64,000 nucleotides of DNA, from the NCBI GenBank assembly GCA_963650165.1, contig CAVJKX010000002.1:112382-176381 (forward strand). Reading direction: 5' to 3'. The notes beneath the pieces are model-generated. The model was given only the letters and a program-made list of their open reading frames with translations, had not been told where the DNA came from and did no database searches. The position numbers were made by a program, and so were the translations under genes. The stretch is from F23-B02 sp963650165. Its GTDB lineage: Bacteria; Bacillota; Clostridia; Oscillospirales; Oscillospiraceae. Below are positions 23,309 through 32,027 of the stretch, piece after piece (positions within the stretch are counted from its first letter, which is position 1; each line of letters starts with the position of its first letter).

Positions 23309-25033
23309 TTAACTTACCTGTATGCAGTATGTGCGCATGGCGCGCGTGCCGATGACGGCGTAGCTGCCGTACATAGCCGGCGAGGCCTCTATATTGCCGC
23401 CGAGGTTGAGATAGTCGAGCTCCTCGCCCGTTTTCCCGTCGATCAGGAACATGTTGTAGCCGGAGTTGCAGTAGAGAAGATATCCGTTGCCGTCGGAGTC
23501 GTAGAAATCGACGGGCGAGCTCCAGCTGTACATGAGCGTTTCCTTCTCCCAGACCTTTTCGCCGGTGTCCTTTTTGAGCGCGACGAGCGTGCCGGAGCTT
23601 GCGCCCGGAGTGCGCGCAACGGGGACGAAGATCATGTCCGAGAGCTTGTTTTTGCCGACCGCGATCGTGCCCTGAACGCCGCCGGAAAGGTCCTGCACGG
23701 TGTAGCAGGTGTAGTCGGTGCGCCAGACTATCTCACCGGTTTCTGCGTCTATCTTGAATATGGGCACCGCCGCCGTTGAGTACGAGCGCCAGCCGTAGTG
23801 GAACGAGGTGCTTATGTAAATGTACGGATGTCCGTCCTCGACATCGACGACGGGCGAGCAGTTGGTATCGTCAAGAACGTCCTGCACCCACACGAGTTTG
23901 AGCGTATTGAGGTCAAGACACATGAGGTTTCCGCCGTTGTCTGCGAGGAACGCGTAATTATTGATTATCGCGGCCGAGGACTCGACGCCGAGCCAGTATT
24001 GGCTGCCGGTGCGCGTGCCGTTATACTTCCACTTGACTATGTTGTCCGGATCGACGGACAGCTCGCCCGTCTGCTCGTTGTACTTCGTATTCAGATGGAT
24101 GATGTAAAGTATGCCGTTCTCGCCCGGATAGATGAGCTGGTCGGTGTCGGCGCTCACCAGCGGCGAGGAGTCGAACATGTGCCAGCCGCGGTTTGCGAAG
24201 GTCTCGTTATGTCCGAACTCGAACATGACGCTGTTGTCGATGAGGTTTACGACCTTGACGCGGGATTTGCCGTTTATGCTGTCAACGCCGGAGCCGACGT
24301 AAAGTATCGGATAGCCGCGCGGATCGAGCGCACCCGCGCCCTTGTAGTTAAAGCCGAGGTTGAGCGGCTCGCGCGTGTACTCTCCCGTCGTGAGCTCATA
24401 GAAATAGACGTGGCCGTCGAGCGTTGCGTAGATGACCTCGACGAGGTCATCTTTCTCGCGTGCCCAGTCGTACATTGCGCTCATGTTCTTTCTCGTGGCC
24501 TCGGGCCACTTGACGATAAGCGGCTGACCTGTCCAGCCGCTGCCGGACCAGTAGGTGCCGTCGGTATCGCTCAGGCCGCTTGTCGACTGCGTCCAGAGCT
24601 TGGTGAGCTTCTTTTCGCTCACGGAGGCGGTGCCGTAGGCCGCGCCCGTGCGGTAGTTATCGCCGCGGAAGGTGATGACGCCCTCGAGCTCGGTGTATTT
24701 TTCCGGCAGGTCGAAGTTTATCTCGTAATCGCTTTCGTATTCCCCGACGATCTCGCCGTCTACCATGATCGCCGTGCTTGAGATGAGCCGTTCGGGCTCG
24801 GTGCCGTCGACCGAGTGGGGCTTGAAGTTTGCAAGTCCGACCGGCGTGGGCGTGGGCTCCGGAGTCGGCGTGGGCGTGGGAGCTGCGGTGACGGCCGGGC
24901 TTTCCGCAGTCTCGCCGAGCGATTTGTTGGCCGCGACGCCGCGCATCACGACAAACACCAATACCGCCAGAAGCAGCACGAATATGACCGCTCCGACGAC
25001 AGTTTTTACGCTGAGCTTTTTGTTCTTATCCAT
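23309..25033 (-). CDS. Membrane-anchored PQQ-type beta-propeller protein
   Basis: About 574 residues. A cytoplasmic Lys-rich start and one membrane helix (about 15-35) are followed by a Thr/Pro linker (TPTPTPEPTPTP) and a large extracellular region with repeated propeller blades. Blade signs are LKLVWVQDVLDD, GEIVWRTDY and GEKVWEKET, with Trp-rich strands and Asp/Gly turns as in PQQ-like repeats. No dehydrogenase active-site motif is evident, so a binding or structural role in the wall is more likely than an enzyme. I prefer ATG 25031-25033; a GTG four codons earlier is too near the GAGGG. It follows the rhomboid-like gene by 20 bp. Confidence 0.85.
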   Translation of the reverse strand: MDKNKKLSVKTVVGAVIFVLLLAVLVFVVMRGVAANKSLGETAESPAVTAAPTPTPTPEPTPTPVGLANFKPHSVDGTEPERLISSTAIMVDGEIVGEYESDYEINFDLPEKYTELEGVITFRGDNYRTGAAYGTASVSEKKLTKLWTQSTSGLSDTDGTYWSGSGWTGQPLIVKWPEATRKNMSAMYDWAREKDDLVEVIYATLDGHVYFYELTTGEYTREPLNLGFNYKGAGALDPRGYPILYVGSGVDSINGKSRVKVVNLIDNSVMFEFGHNETFANRGWHMFDSSPLVSADTDQLIYPGENGILYIIHLNTKYNEQTGELSVDPDNIVKWKYNGTRTGSQYWLGVESSAAIINNYAFLADNGGNLMCLDLNTLKLVWVQDVLDDTNCSPVVDVEDGHPYIYISTSFHYGWRSYSTAAVPIFKIDAETGEIVWRTDYTCYTVQDLSGGVQGTIAVGKNKLSDMIFVPVARTPGASSGTLVALKKDTGEKVWEKETLMYSWSSPVDFYDSDGNGYLLYCNSGYNMFLIDGKTGEELDYLNLGGNIEASPAMYGSYAVIGTRAMRTYCIQVS

Positions 25034-25053
25034 ATCCTTATCCACCCTCTGTT

Positions 25054-25899
25054 TTATTCCGTAAAATGAACGTGGTTATTTATATGATCCTGGCAGAAGC
25101 AGTGATAGCCTGCGCATTTGGAGCAGTAGCGGAACTCGAGATTCGGAAAATCCCTGTCGGTCCTGCCGCATACGCAGCACTTGTAGCTGTAATCCTTCTG
25201 ACGCTGTTCGTATTTCATTTTCTGCTTTTCGCGGTTGAAGTTTACCGTCGTCTGACGGTAGTGCGTCCTGCCCGAGAACAGGGACGATATGAGATCCGAG
25301 CCGAAGAAGATGAGGTAGTTGAGCATTGCGATGAGCGGCAGGAGATTATACGGGAACTTTGTCGCCAGCATCTCGAAAACGAAGAACGCCGCGTTTACAT
25401 ACGCAAGCCATTTTATCTTCATGGGGATTATGAACATGAACAGCACCTGCGTGTTCGGGAAAAGCGTTGCAAAGGAAAAGAACATCGAAAGATAGATGTA
25501 GTACGTTCCTATCGAGGCGGACTGCCCGGTGATGAGATAGATCAGCATGCCGTAGATGATCGTCAGCACGACGCCGGAGAAGATGAAGATATTGAATCTT
25601 GCCGTGCCCCATTCGCGCTCGAGCGTGCTGCCGATCCAGTAGTAAAAATAGAAAAACAGCAGCGCCCACATGCTCAGGTCCTGCGGTATGAACATGAACG
25701 TTACAAGCCGCCAGACCTGCCCCTTCAGTATGAGCTCGGGTGAAAACGCAAAGTAGGTCAGAAGCGTGCGGCTGCTGTCCATAATGCTGAGAAGCCACAC
25801 GGCGAGGCTGATAACGACGATGTAGAGCATGAGGTTCGGAATTCCGAAGCGCGGGTGCCTGTAGCAGAACATGTCGATCTTTTTGTTAAGTTTTTTCAT
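25054..25899 (-). CDS. Rhomboid-like membrane protein, likely non-proteolytic, with zinc ribbon
   Basis: About 281 residues. Six membrane segments (about 20-200) with rhomboid-like features: KGQVWRLVTFMFIPQD after the first helix and GSTLEREWGTARF before the third. The catalytic GxSG of active rhomboids is absent: the matching helix reads SASIGTYYIYLSMFFSF, without a clear Ser-His pair. The C-terminal tail is soluble and ends in a Cys-rich zinc finger (CCVCGRTDRD, and CSKCAGYHCFC). I start at ATG 25897-25899, seven bases after AAAGGAA; the upstream ATG at 25932 has no ribosome site. Confidence 0.78.
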   Translation of the reverse strand: MKKLNKKIDMFCYRHPRFGIPNLMLYIVVISLAVWLLSIMDSSRTLLTYFAFSPELILKGQVWRLVTFMFIPQDLSMWALLFFYFYYWIGSTLEREWGTARFNIFIFSGVVLTIIYGMLIYLITGQSASIGTYYIYLSMFFSFATLFPNTQVLFMFIIPMKIKWLAYVNAAFFVFEMLATKFPYNLLPLIAMLNYLIFFGSDLISSLFSGRTHYRQTTVNFNREKQKMKYEQRQKDYSYKCCVCGRTDRDFPNLEFRYCSKCAGYHCFCQDHINNHVHFTE

Positions 25900-26009
25900 T
25901 TTGCTTTCCTTTCGCAGGGCATAGTTACTCATTATATTAATCTATAGTGCATCTTACAACCAAATTGTCATAATGTCCACAAAAAATTTGTCGCGGCAAA
26001 AACTTTTCC

Positions 26010-26038
26010 TTTAAACTTTTACAAGGATATGTTAGAAT
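26010..26038 (+). promoter_or_regulatory. Promoter of rlmB
   Basis: TTTAAA (26010-26015), 17 bases, TAGAAT (26033-26038). The predicted start near 26045 leaves room for the AGGTGA site used by ATG 26072. Confidence 0.5.
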
Positions 26039-26071
26039 GTATTTTGAATTATTATGAGCATAGGTGAAAAC

Positions 26072-26842
26072 ATGCAGGACAGAGAAAATAATTTTGAAAT
26101 AAAAAACGATATAATCGAGGGCAGAAATGCCGTTATCGAGGCACTGCGCGTGGGACGCAGCATAGATAAAATATTCATCGCCAAGGGCGAAACGGATAAA
26201 ACTCTCGGCCATATAGCGTCCAAGGCGCGCGAGGCAGGGATAGTGGTCGTGGATGCCGACCGCCGCAAGCTCGACAACATGTCGGTCACAAAGGCGCATC
26301 AGGGCGTCGTCGCCCTCGTCGGCGTGAACGAATACTGCGAGGTGGCCGATATTCTTGCGCAGGCGGCCTCGCGCGGTGAGCAGCCGTTTATAATCGTCTG
26401 CGACGAGGTCAGCGATCCGAGAAACCTCGGCGCGATAATCCGCAGCGCGGAGTGTGCCGGTGCGCACGGCGTTATTATTCCCAAGCGCCGCAGCGCGGGG
26501 CTCACGGCCATCGTAGGTAAGGCCTCGGCGGGCGCCGCCGAGCACATGAAGATCGCCCGCGTGCCGAACATTCCCTCCGTTCTCAAAGAGCTCAAGGATA
26601 AGGGCGTTTGGGTATACGGCGCGGCGGCCGGCGGCAGCAGCGAGCTCTGGAGCACCGACTTCACGGGCTCGTGCGCTATAGTTATCGGCTCGGAGGGCGA
26701 CGGCATGGGCAGACTCGTGCGCGAAAGCTGCGACTTTATAGTGAGCATCCCCATGGCGGGAAAGATAAACTCGCTCAACGCCTCCGCGGCCGCCTCCGTT
26801 ATCATGTACGAAGTCCTGCGCCAGCGCAGCAGACGAGGGTAA
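26072..26842 (+). CDS. rlmB: 23S rRNA 2'-O-methyltransferase, TrmH/RlmB family
   Basis: A SpoU-class methyltransferase that methylates a ribose 2'-OH of 23S rRNA, at G2251 if the RlmB assignment is right. Of its 256 residues, the N-terminal substrate-binding part has IIEGRNAVIEAL and AHQGVVALV. The knotted SAM-binding domain has motif 1 DPRNLGAIIRSAECAG, motif 2 IVIGSEGDGMGRLVRE and motif 3 IPMAGKINSLNASAAASV. ATG 26072 is five bases after AGGTGA; an ATG at 26054 lacks such a site. Followed at 3 bp by the P-type-like gene. Confidence 0.92.
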   Translation: MQDRENNFEIKNDIIEGRNAVIEALRVGRSIDKIFIAKGETDKTLGHIASKAREAGIVVVDADRRKLDNMSVTKAHQGVVALVGVNEYCEVADILAQAASRGEQPFIIVCDEVSDPRNLGAIIRSAECAGAHGVIIPKRRSAGLTAIVGKASAGAAEHMKIARVPNIPSVLKELKDKGVWVYGAAAGGSSELWSTDFTGSCAIVIGSEGDGMGRLVRESCDFIVSIPMAGKINSLNASAAASVIMYEVLRQRSRRG

Positions 26843-26845
26843 GCT

Positions 26846-29428
26846 ATGAGTTCAAACGATAAAAGCTCTTTCAATATAAATTTTGATCTCGACGATATAT
26901 TGAGCGAGTTCGCCTCTCTCGACGAGGAGCCCGTTTCCGAAAAGCCCGTGTTTGAGATCAGGGGCATGATAAAGGACGAGTCCGAAAAGGGTGAGTTCGT
27001 GTTCTCCTCTCACATCGGCGACGGTGTCGAAAGCACTGCCGAACCTGATGCCGAGGCCGATTTTTCCCCGGAAGACTTCGGCTTTGTGCGCGCGCAGATC
27101 GCCGAGGAGTTTGACGGCGAGGACAGCGTATCGGAGGATACTGCCTCGATAGACCCGGAGAGCATACGGCGCGAGTTTGACCTTGAGGACGGCACCGCTC
27201 TCTCCCCCGCTCCGCAGAAGGATCCGGCTGACGCTGCCTGCGCTCCCGTATCCGCGGAAGAGCCTGTCGCGGAAGCCGCCGTGCAGTCTGAGGCCGACGA
27301 TGAGCTCGACGGGCTCGACGAGGTTGACCGCATAATCGCGGAATTCAGGCACGCAGAAAAGGTATCGGAGCACATAATCGAGCCCGAGCCCGTCAGTCAG
27401 CCGGAGCAGTCCGAACCGGAGCCCACAAAACGCTGCGAACCGGCCGAACCGGAGCCCACCAGGCGGTGCGAGCCGGAAAAGCACGCTTCCGTTCAGCCGC
27501 CGGAGCCCGAACAGGCTCACGAGCAGACGAAGGTTCACATTGAAAATACTCCCGCCGCGGAGCCGGAGCCGGATCTTTACGAGGGCTCCGGCATTTCAGA
27601 GGAGCCGGAGGATAAATACGCTACCGACGCCGATTACACGGTCATCGAGCCAGAGTCCCCTAAAAAGCAGAAGGCTCCCAAAGAGCGCAGATCGCTGCGC
27701 GACTCCGTCGCCGTGCCGCTCATAACGGCTCTTGCGTTTATTGCCATGAAGATAAAGCAGAGCCAGGTCACGCTCGGCGAGACGAGCTATGAGACCGAGG
27801 AGCTCGGCGAGGAAATGCCGCCGGATAAGGCCGCGCGGTTTTACGATAAGCACATCGCCGGTCTGCGCCTGCGCACGAGGATCGCCTTCGTGCTGTGCGC
27901 CGTGATGATGTATATATCCTACGGTCTGCCCGTTCCGGGCGCACTGTACGACGCGGGAGTCAAAAGCGCCGTTTGCCTTATCATGATGACAGCCGTCATG
28001 ATCTGCGGCCTTGATATCATAACGACAGGCATAATGAGCATTTTAAGGTTCAAGCTGCATGCAAGCGCGCTGATCGCAATATCCTGCCTGCTGTGCATGA
28101 TCGATGCCTTCCTGTCGGCGGCAAACGTCTCGGAAAAAGTCGTTCCCTTCTGCGTTATCCCCGCGCTTACGATAGCGTGCACGCTGCTCGGCTGTCTGCT
28201 GAACGCGCGCAGCAACCGCGTTATCTTCAACACGGCCGCCGCAGCGAGGCACCCGTTCATACTCACCGCCCAGTCCGATATCTCCGGCGGAGAGATCACC
28301 CTCATCAAGGGCAGGCGCAGCATTGACGGCATAGTCCGCCGCACGGAGGAGGACGGGCCGGACGAGTCCGTTTTCGGAGTGCTCACGCCGTACTTTATCG
28401 CCGCAGCTCTTCTCCTGAGCATCATTGCGGCCGCCGTGAGCAAAAGCTTCGGCTCGTTTGCGCACATTCTCTCCGGCATATTCGTGTGCGCGGCTCCCAT
28501 TGCGATGCTTTTAAGCTTTCCCCTGCCGTTTTTTATTTCGATAAAGAGCCTCATCCGCGGCGGCTCGACGATAGCCGGATGGTCGGGGCTTTACGATATC
28601 GGCAAGGCAAAGCACATCATCATAAGCGATAACGACCTGTTCCCGAAGGGCTGCGTCAGGATAAGCCGCACGCGCGTTTTTGCCGGTATGCCGCCCGAGA
28701 GGATCATCTCCTTTGCCGGAAGCATAATCTCGGCATCCGGAAGCTCCATGGTGCATCCGTTCAGTGAGCTCATGCACAAGGCCGGAAGCCGCCCGATGCC
28801 GGTCGAGGCCTTCTCGGTGCACGAAAGCGGCGGACTTACCGCCATGGTCGACGGTGAGGACGTTTACTGCGGAAACGCTGCGTTCATGCGCCTCATGGGC
28901 GTGGTGCTGCCGGAAAAATACGTCCTTGCAAACGGCGTTTACGTTGCCGTTGCGGGCATTATCTGCGGCGTGTTTGAAATGGAATACACGGCCTCCGACG
29001 CCGTGAAGGACGCGCTCAGCGAGCTGGTCGGCTCGGACAGGCACGCGATATTTGCCGTGCGCGACTTCAACATCACTCCGCAGATGCTCTCGGTCAAGTT
29101 CGACATGCCGACCGACGGCTTTGACTTCCCGCCATATTCCGAGCGCTATGCGATATCCGGCGCGGAGCCCGCGGAGGGCAGCAAGCCCGCGGCGCTTATC
29201 ACGCGCGAGGGGCTCAAGTCTCTCGTGAGCCTTGCGGATCACGGCAGAGTGCTCTTCTCGCGCATAAGGCTGAGCGTCCTGCTCAGCGTTCTGAGCGCAG
29301 TTTTCGGTATGCTCCTCATGTTTATCGTGAGTCTCGGCTCCCTGCCCGGAGTCGTCACGGCGCTGAGTTATCTCCTGGTCTGGCTGCTCATAACGGTCAT
29401 ACTCAGCTTCACGATAAGTACCCCCTAA
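26846..29428 (+). CDS. Degenerate P-type ATPase-like membrane protein
   Basis: An 860-residue protein of unknown function. Residues 1 to about 270 are acidic, repetitive and probably disordered, with Glu-Pro repeats. Then come about eight membrane helices interrupted by a soluble region that follows the layout of a P1B heavy-metal ATPase. GKAKHIIISDNDLFPKG lies where DKTGT should be: Asp595 is kept but Lys-Thr-Gly-Thr is gone. SSMVHP (His637-Pro638) matches the HP motif of the nucleotide domain, and DVYCGNAAFMRL the 'GN..FM' segment. The GDGxNDxPAL hinge and the CPC-type metal site are not found. Catalysis by phosphorylation is therefore very unlikely. GAGGG precedes the ATG, 3 bp after rlmB. 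Confidence 0.8.
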   Translation: MSSNDKSSFNINFDLDDILSEFASLDEEPVSEKPVFEIRGMIKDESEKGEFVFSSHIGDGVESTAEPDAEADFSPEDFGFVRAQIAEEFDGEDSVSEDTASIDPESIRREFDLEDGTALSPAPQKDPADAACAPVSAEEPVAEAAVQSEADDELDGLDEVDRIIAEFRHAEKVSEHIIEPEPVSQPEQSEPEPTKRCEPAEPEPTRRCEPEKHASVQPPEPEQAHEQTKVHIENTPAAEPEPDLYEGSGISEEPEDKYATDADYTVIEPESPKKQKAPKERRSLRDSVAVPLITALAFIAMKIKQSQVTLGETSYETEELGEEMPPDKAARFYDKHIAGLRLRTRIAFVLCAVMMYISYGLPVPGALYDAGVKSAVCLIMMTAVMICGLDIITTGIMSILRFKLHASALIAISCLLCMIDAFLSAANVSEKVVPFCVIPALTIACTLLGCLLNARSNRVIFNTAAAARHPFILTAQSDISGGEITLIKGRRSIDGIVRRTEEDGPDESVFGVLTPYFIAAALLLSIIAAAVSKSFGSFAHILSGIFVCAAPIAMLLSFPLPFFISIKSLIRGGSTIAGWSGLYDIGKAKHIIISDNDLFPKGCVRISRTRVFAGMPPERIISFAGSIISASGSSMVHPFSELMHKAGSRPMPVEAFSVHESGGLTAMVDGEDVYCGNAAFMRLMGVVLPEKYVLANGVYVAVAGIICGVFEMEYTASDAVKDALSELVGSDRHAIFAVRDFNITPQMLSVKFDMPTDGFDFPPYSERYAISGAEPAEGSKPAALITREGLKSLVSLADHGRVLFSRIRLSVLLSVLSAVFGMLLMFIVSLGSLPGVVTALSYLLVWLLITVILSFTISTP

Positions 29429-29435
29429 AAAAATG

Positions 29436-29464
29436 TTGCCAATAAATATACTATAGTGTATAAT
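29436..29464 (+). promoter_or_regulatory. Promoter of the EF-G paralogue
   Basis: TTGCCA (29436-29441), 17 bases, TATAAT (29459-29464), about 60 bases before the start codon. A strong-looking promoter, in keeping with the highly regular codon use of the gene. Confidence 0.7.
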
Positions 29465-29527
29465 TAATTGATTGCGTTTTACACGAAATTAAATTTTTAA
29501 TATATCTTTCAAGAGAGGAAGCAACAC

Positions 29528-31531
29528 ATGAGCTACGAAACCAAAAACATCCGCAACATCTGCTTCATGGGTCACGGCAACAGCGGTAAGACCAGCCTTG
29601 CTGAAAGCATGCTGTTTACTACCGGCGCTATCGACCGTATGGGCAAGGTCACCGACGGCAACACCGTCTGCGACTATGACGCCGAAGAAATCAAGCGTCA
29701 GATCACAATTGCAACCTCCGTCGCTCCCGTAAACTTCGGCGGCTGCAAGATCAATGTACTTGACTGCCCCGGCTACTTCGACTTTGTCGGCGACGTTCTC
29801 GCCGCCATCCGCGTTGTCGAAGCCGGCATCATCTTCTGCTCGGCCAAGGACGGCATCACCGTCGGCGCGGAGAGAAGCTGGAAATACCTCAAGGCCGCCG
29901 ACGTCCCCGCAATGTTCTACATCTCCAAGACAGACGAGGAGCACGGCGACTACTACGCAGTCCTGTCCGCACTGAAGGAAAAGTACGGTTCGATCGTCTG
30001 CCCGGTCATGATCCCCATGTCCGACGGCACCGGCGTTATCGACCTTGTTCACAATGTCGCTTATCAGACCAAGGGCGGCAAGACCGCAAAGGTCGCTGTT
30101 CCCGCAGCCGACGCCGACAAGGTAGAAGAGCTGCGCATGGAGCTCATGGAGGCGGCAGCCGTCACGGAGGAGCTCATGGAGAAGTTCCTTGACACCATGG
30201 AGCTTACCGACGACGAGATCGTCACCGGCCTCAAGGCAGGCCTTGCAGAGCGCAGCGTAGTTCCCGTAGTCTGCGGCGCGGCAATGTCCAACATCGGCAC
30301 CGAGGCCGTCCTGCAGGCCGTCTGCGATTACGTTCCCGCTCCCGAAGATAAGTCCGCAGAGCCTGTTTGCGGCTTTGTTTTCAAGACCGTTTCCGATCAG
30401 TTCGGCAAGTACAGCTTCGTAAAGGTCGTATCCGGCAAGATCACCGCCGACCTCTCGCTGCGCAACGTCCGCGCCTCCAGCACCGATAAGCTCGGCAGGC
30501 TCTACACCATCTGCGGCAAAAAGACCACCGAGGTCAAGGAAGCCTGCTGCGGCGATATCGTTGCCGTCGGCAAGATGGAGTGGAAGACCGGCGACACCGT
30601 ATGCGATCCCAAGAACGAGGTCGAGCTCCCCGCACTTGTTATGCCCGATCCCTGCTACTCCATGGCTATCTCCCCCAAGACCAAGGGTCAGGACGACAAG
30701 GTCGCGGGCGGCCTTTCCAGACTCAACGAGGAGGACGTTTCCTTCACCCTCGTCAACAATGCCGAGACCCATCAGATGGTCATCTCCGGCGCGGGCGACA
30801 TTCAGGTGGACGTTCTGTGTGCAAAGCTCAAGAGCCGCTTCGGCGTCGAGACCGAGCTCAAGCCCGCGCGCGTTGCATACCGCGAGAAGATCAAGGGCAA
30901 GGTAGAGGCTCACGGCCGCCACAAGAAGCAGTCCGGCGGTTCCGGCCAGTTCGGCGACGTTTGGATCCGCTTCGAGCCGCAGGACGAGCAGGACGAGATG
31001 ATCTTCGCTGAGGAAGTATTCGGCGGCTCCGTTCCCAAGAACTTCTTCCCCTCCGTCGAGAAGGGTCTGCGCAATGCTGTTCAGAAGGGCGTTCTCGCAG
31101 GCTACCCGCTGGTCGGCCTGAAGGCTACCCTGTACGACGGCTCCTACCACCCCGTCGACTCGAACGATATGGCCTTCCAGACCGCCGCACGTCTTGCATA
31201 TCAGGACGGCATCCCCAAGGCAAAGCCCACCATTCTTGAGCCTATCGGTCTCCTTCAGGTCACCATCCCCGACGCGAACCTCGGCGATATCATGTCCGAT
31301 ATCTCCTCCAAGCGCCGCGGCACGGTTCTCGGCATGAACGCCGAGGACGGCATGCAGACCGTCGAGGCCGAGGTCCCCATGGCCGAGATGAGCTCCTACA
31401 CCATCGACCTGCGCTCCATGACTCAGGGACGCGGCTCGTTCACCTGCAAGTTCATCCGCTATGAGGAAGCTCCCGGCAATGTCCAGCAGAAGGTCATTGA
31501 AGAGGCCAAGGCTCTGGCTGAGGCAGAGTAA
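29528..31531 (+). CDS. Elongation factor G paralogue (EF-G-like GTPase)
   Basis: A 667-residue, five-domain translational GTPase related to EF-G/TetM, a little shorter than the main EF-G. G1 is GHGNSGKTS (about 15-23), G3 is DCPGYFDF (Asp79 onward) and G4 is SKTD. Two family positions differ from standard EF-G: G2 reads RQITI instead of RGITI, and the catalytic His of DTPGH is Tyr83. Domain IV has HKKQSGGSGQFGDVW and domain V RRGTVLGM. Tyr at this place is seen in some EF-G paralogues. Function could be translocation under stress, recycling or ribosome rescue. SD AGAGAGGAAG. It ends in a strong terminator. Confidence 0.9.
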   Translation: MSYETKNIRNICFMGHGNSGKTSLAESMLFTTGAIDRMGKVTDGNTVCDYDAEEIKRQITIATSVAPVNFGGCKINVLDCPGYFDFVGDVLAAIRVVEAGIIFCSAKDGITVGAERSWKYLKAADVPAMFYISKTDEEHGDYYAVLSALKEKYGSIVCPVMIPMSDGTGVIDLVHNVAYQTKGGKTAKVAVPAADADKVEELRMELMEAAAVTEELMEKFLDTMELTDDEIVTGLKAGLAERSVVPVVCGAAMSNIGTEAVLQAVCDYVPAPEDKSAEPVCGFVFKTVSDQFGKYSFVKVVSGKITADLSLRNVRASSTDKLGRLYTICGKKTTEVKEACCGDIVAVGKMEWKTGDTVCDPKNEVELPALVMPDPCYSMAISPKTKGQDDKVAGGLSRLNEEDVSFTLVNNAETHQMVISGAGDIQVDVLCAKLKSRFGVETELKPARVAYREKIKGKVEAHGRHKKQSGGSGQFGDVWIRFEPQDEQDEMIFAEEVFGGSVPKNFFPSVEKGLRNAVQKGVLAGYPLVGLKATLYDGSYHPVDSNDMAFQTAARLAYQDGIPKAKPTILEPIGLLQVTIPDANLGDIMSDISSKRRGTVLGMNAEDGMQTVEAEVPMAEMSSYTIDLRSMTQGRGSFTCKFIRYEEAPGNVQQKVIEEAKALAEAE

Positions 31532-31544
31532 TTCAGTAAATTTC

Positions 31545-31574
31545 AAAACGGTGGGCGTTTCCGCCCACCGTTTT
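31545..31574 (+). terminator. Terminator after the EF-G paralogue
   Basis: Thirteen-pair stem AAAACGGTGGGCG/CGCCCACCGTTTT (31545-31557 and 31562-31574). It lies only 11 bases before the next ATG, so the next gene may depend on read-through. Confidence 0.8.
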
Positions 31575-31585
31575 CAGGTAACGAT

Positions 31586-31990
31586 ATGAAGCTCAATATC
31601 CCCGAAATCAAAATTCCGGAAATCAAAATTCCCGAGGTAAAGATACCGAAGCTCAAGCTGCCCAAGGGCGGCCTGCCGAAGGTGAATATACCGAAAATAC
31701 GCAGAAAGCTCAAAGAGGACGAGCCGGAGACGGACGAGGCTTTTTCCGGCATCTCCGACGACGAAGAGCCCGTCTTTGACGATATCACCGACGAGCCCGC
31801 GGATGCGGACGCCGCCGAGGCTGTGCCCGAGGACACGGCGGAAGATACGGCAGAGCCTAAGCCGCAGAAAAAGGTCAAAAGCTACGGCATGGTCATATCC
31901 GAGGATCAGCTCCGCATGGTCTGGGCCGGCGAGATCGGCTTTTCGCTGCTGGCGGCTTTCGCTGCGGTACTCATTGCAATTGCAAGTTAA
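31586..31990 (+). CDS. Small tail-anchored protein with KIPE repeats
   Basis: A 134-residue protein not recognised as a known family. The first 40 residues are an imperfect repeat of five to seven residues: NIPEIKIPEIKIPEVKIPKL and on to NIPKI, with Pro and alternating Lys/Ile. Then come a strongly acidic middle (about 43-92) and a single membrane helix at the very C-terminus (about 113-132). Probably a cytoplasmic protein anchored by its tail. Weak AGGTAA before ATG 31586. It follows the EF-G terminator hairpin directly. Confidence 0.65.
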   Translation: MKLNIPEIKIPEIKIPEVKIPKLKLPKGGLPKVNIPKIRRKLKEDEPETDEAFSGISDDEEPVFDDITDEPADADAAEAVPEDTAEDTAEPKPQKKVKSYGMVISEDQLRMVWAGEIGFSLLAAFAAVLIAIAS

Positions 31991-31996
31991 AAGGAC

Positions 31997-32025
31997 AAAA
32001 GGACAGTCAAACCGACTGTCCTTTT
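31997..32025. terminator. Bidirectional terminator
   Basis: Twelve-pair stem AAAAGGACAGTC/GACTGTCCTTTT with a five-base loop, T-rich on both strands, between the KIPE-repeat gene and the converging nucleoside phosphorylase gene. Confidence 0.88.
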
Positions 32026-32027
32026 TC

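Noticed and set aside
29489..31546. A 685-codon minus-strand frame opposite the EF-G paralogue
   Set aside because: Shadow frame; the plus-strand gene has full EF-G motifs, promoter and ribosome site.
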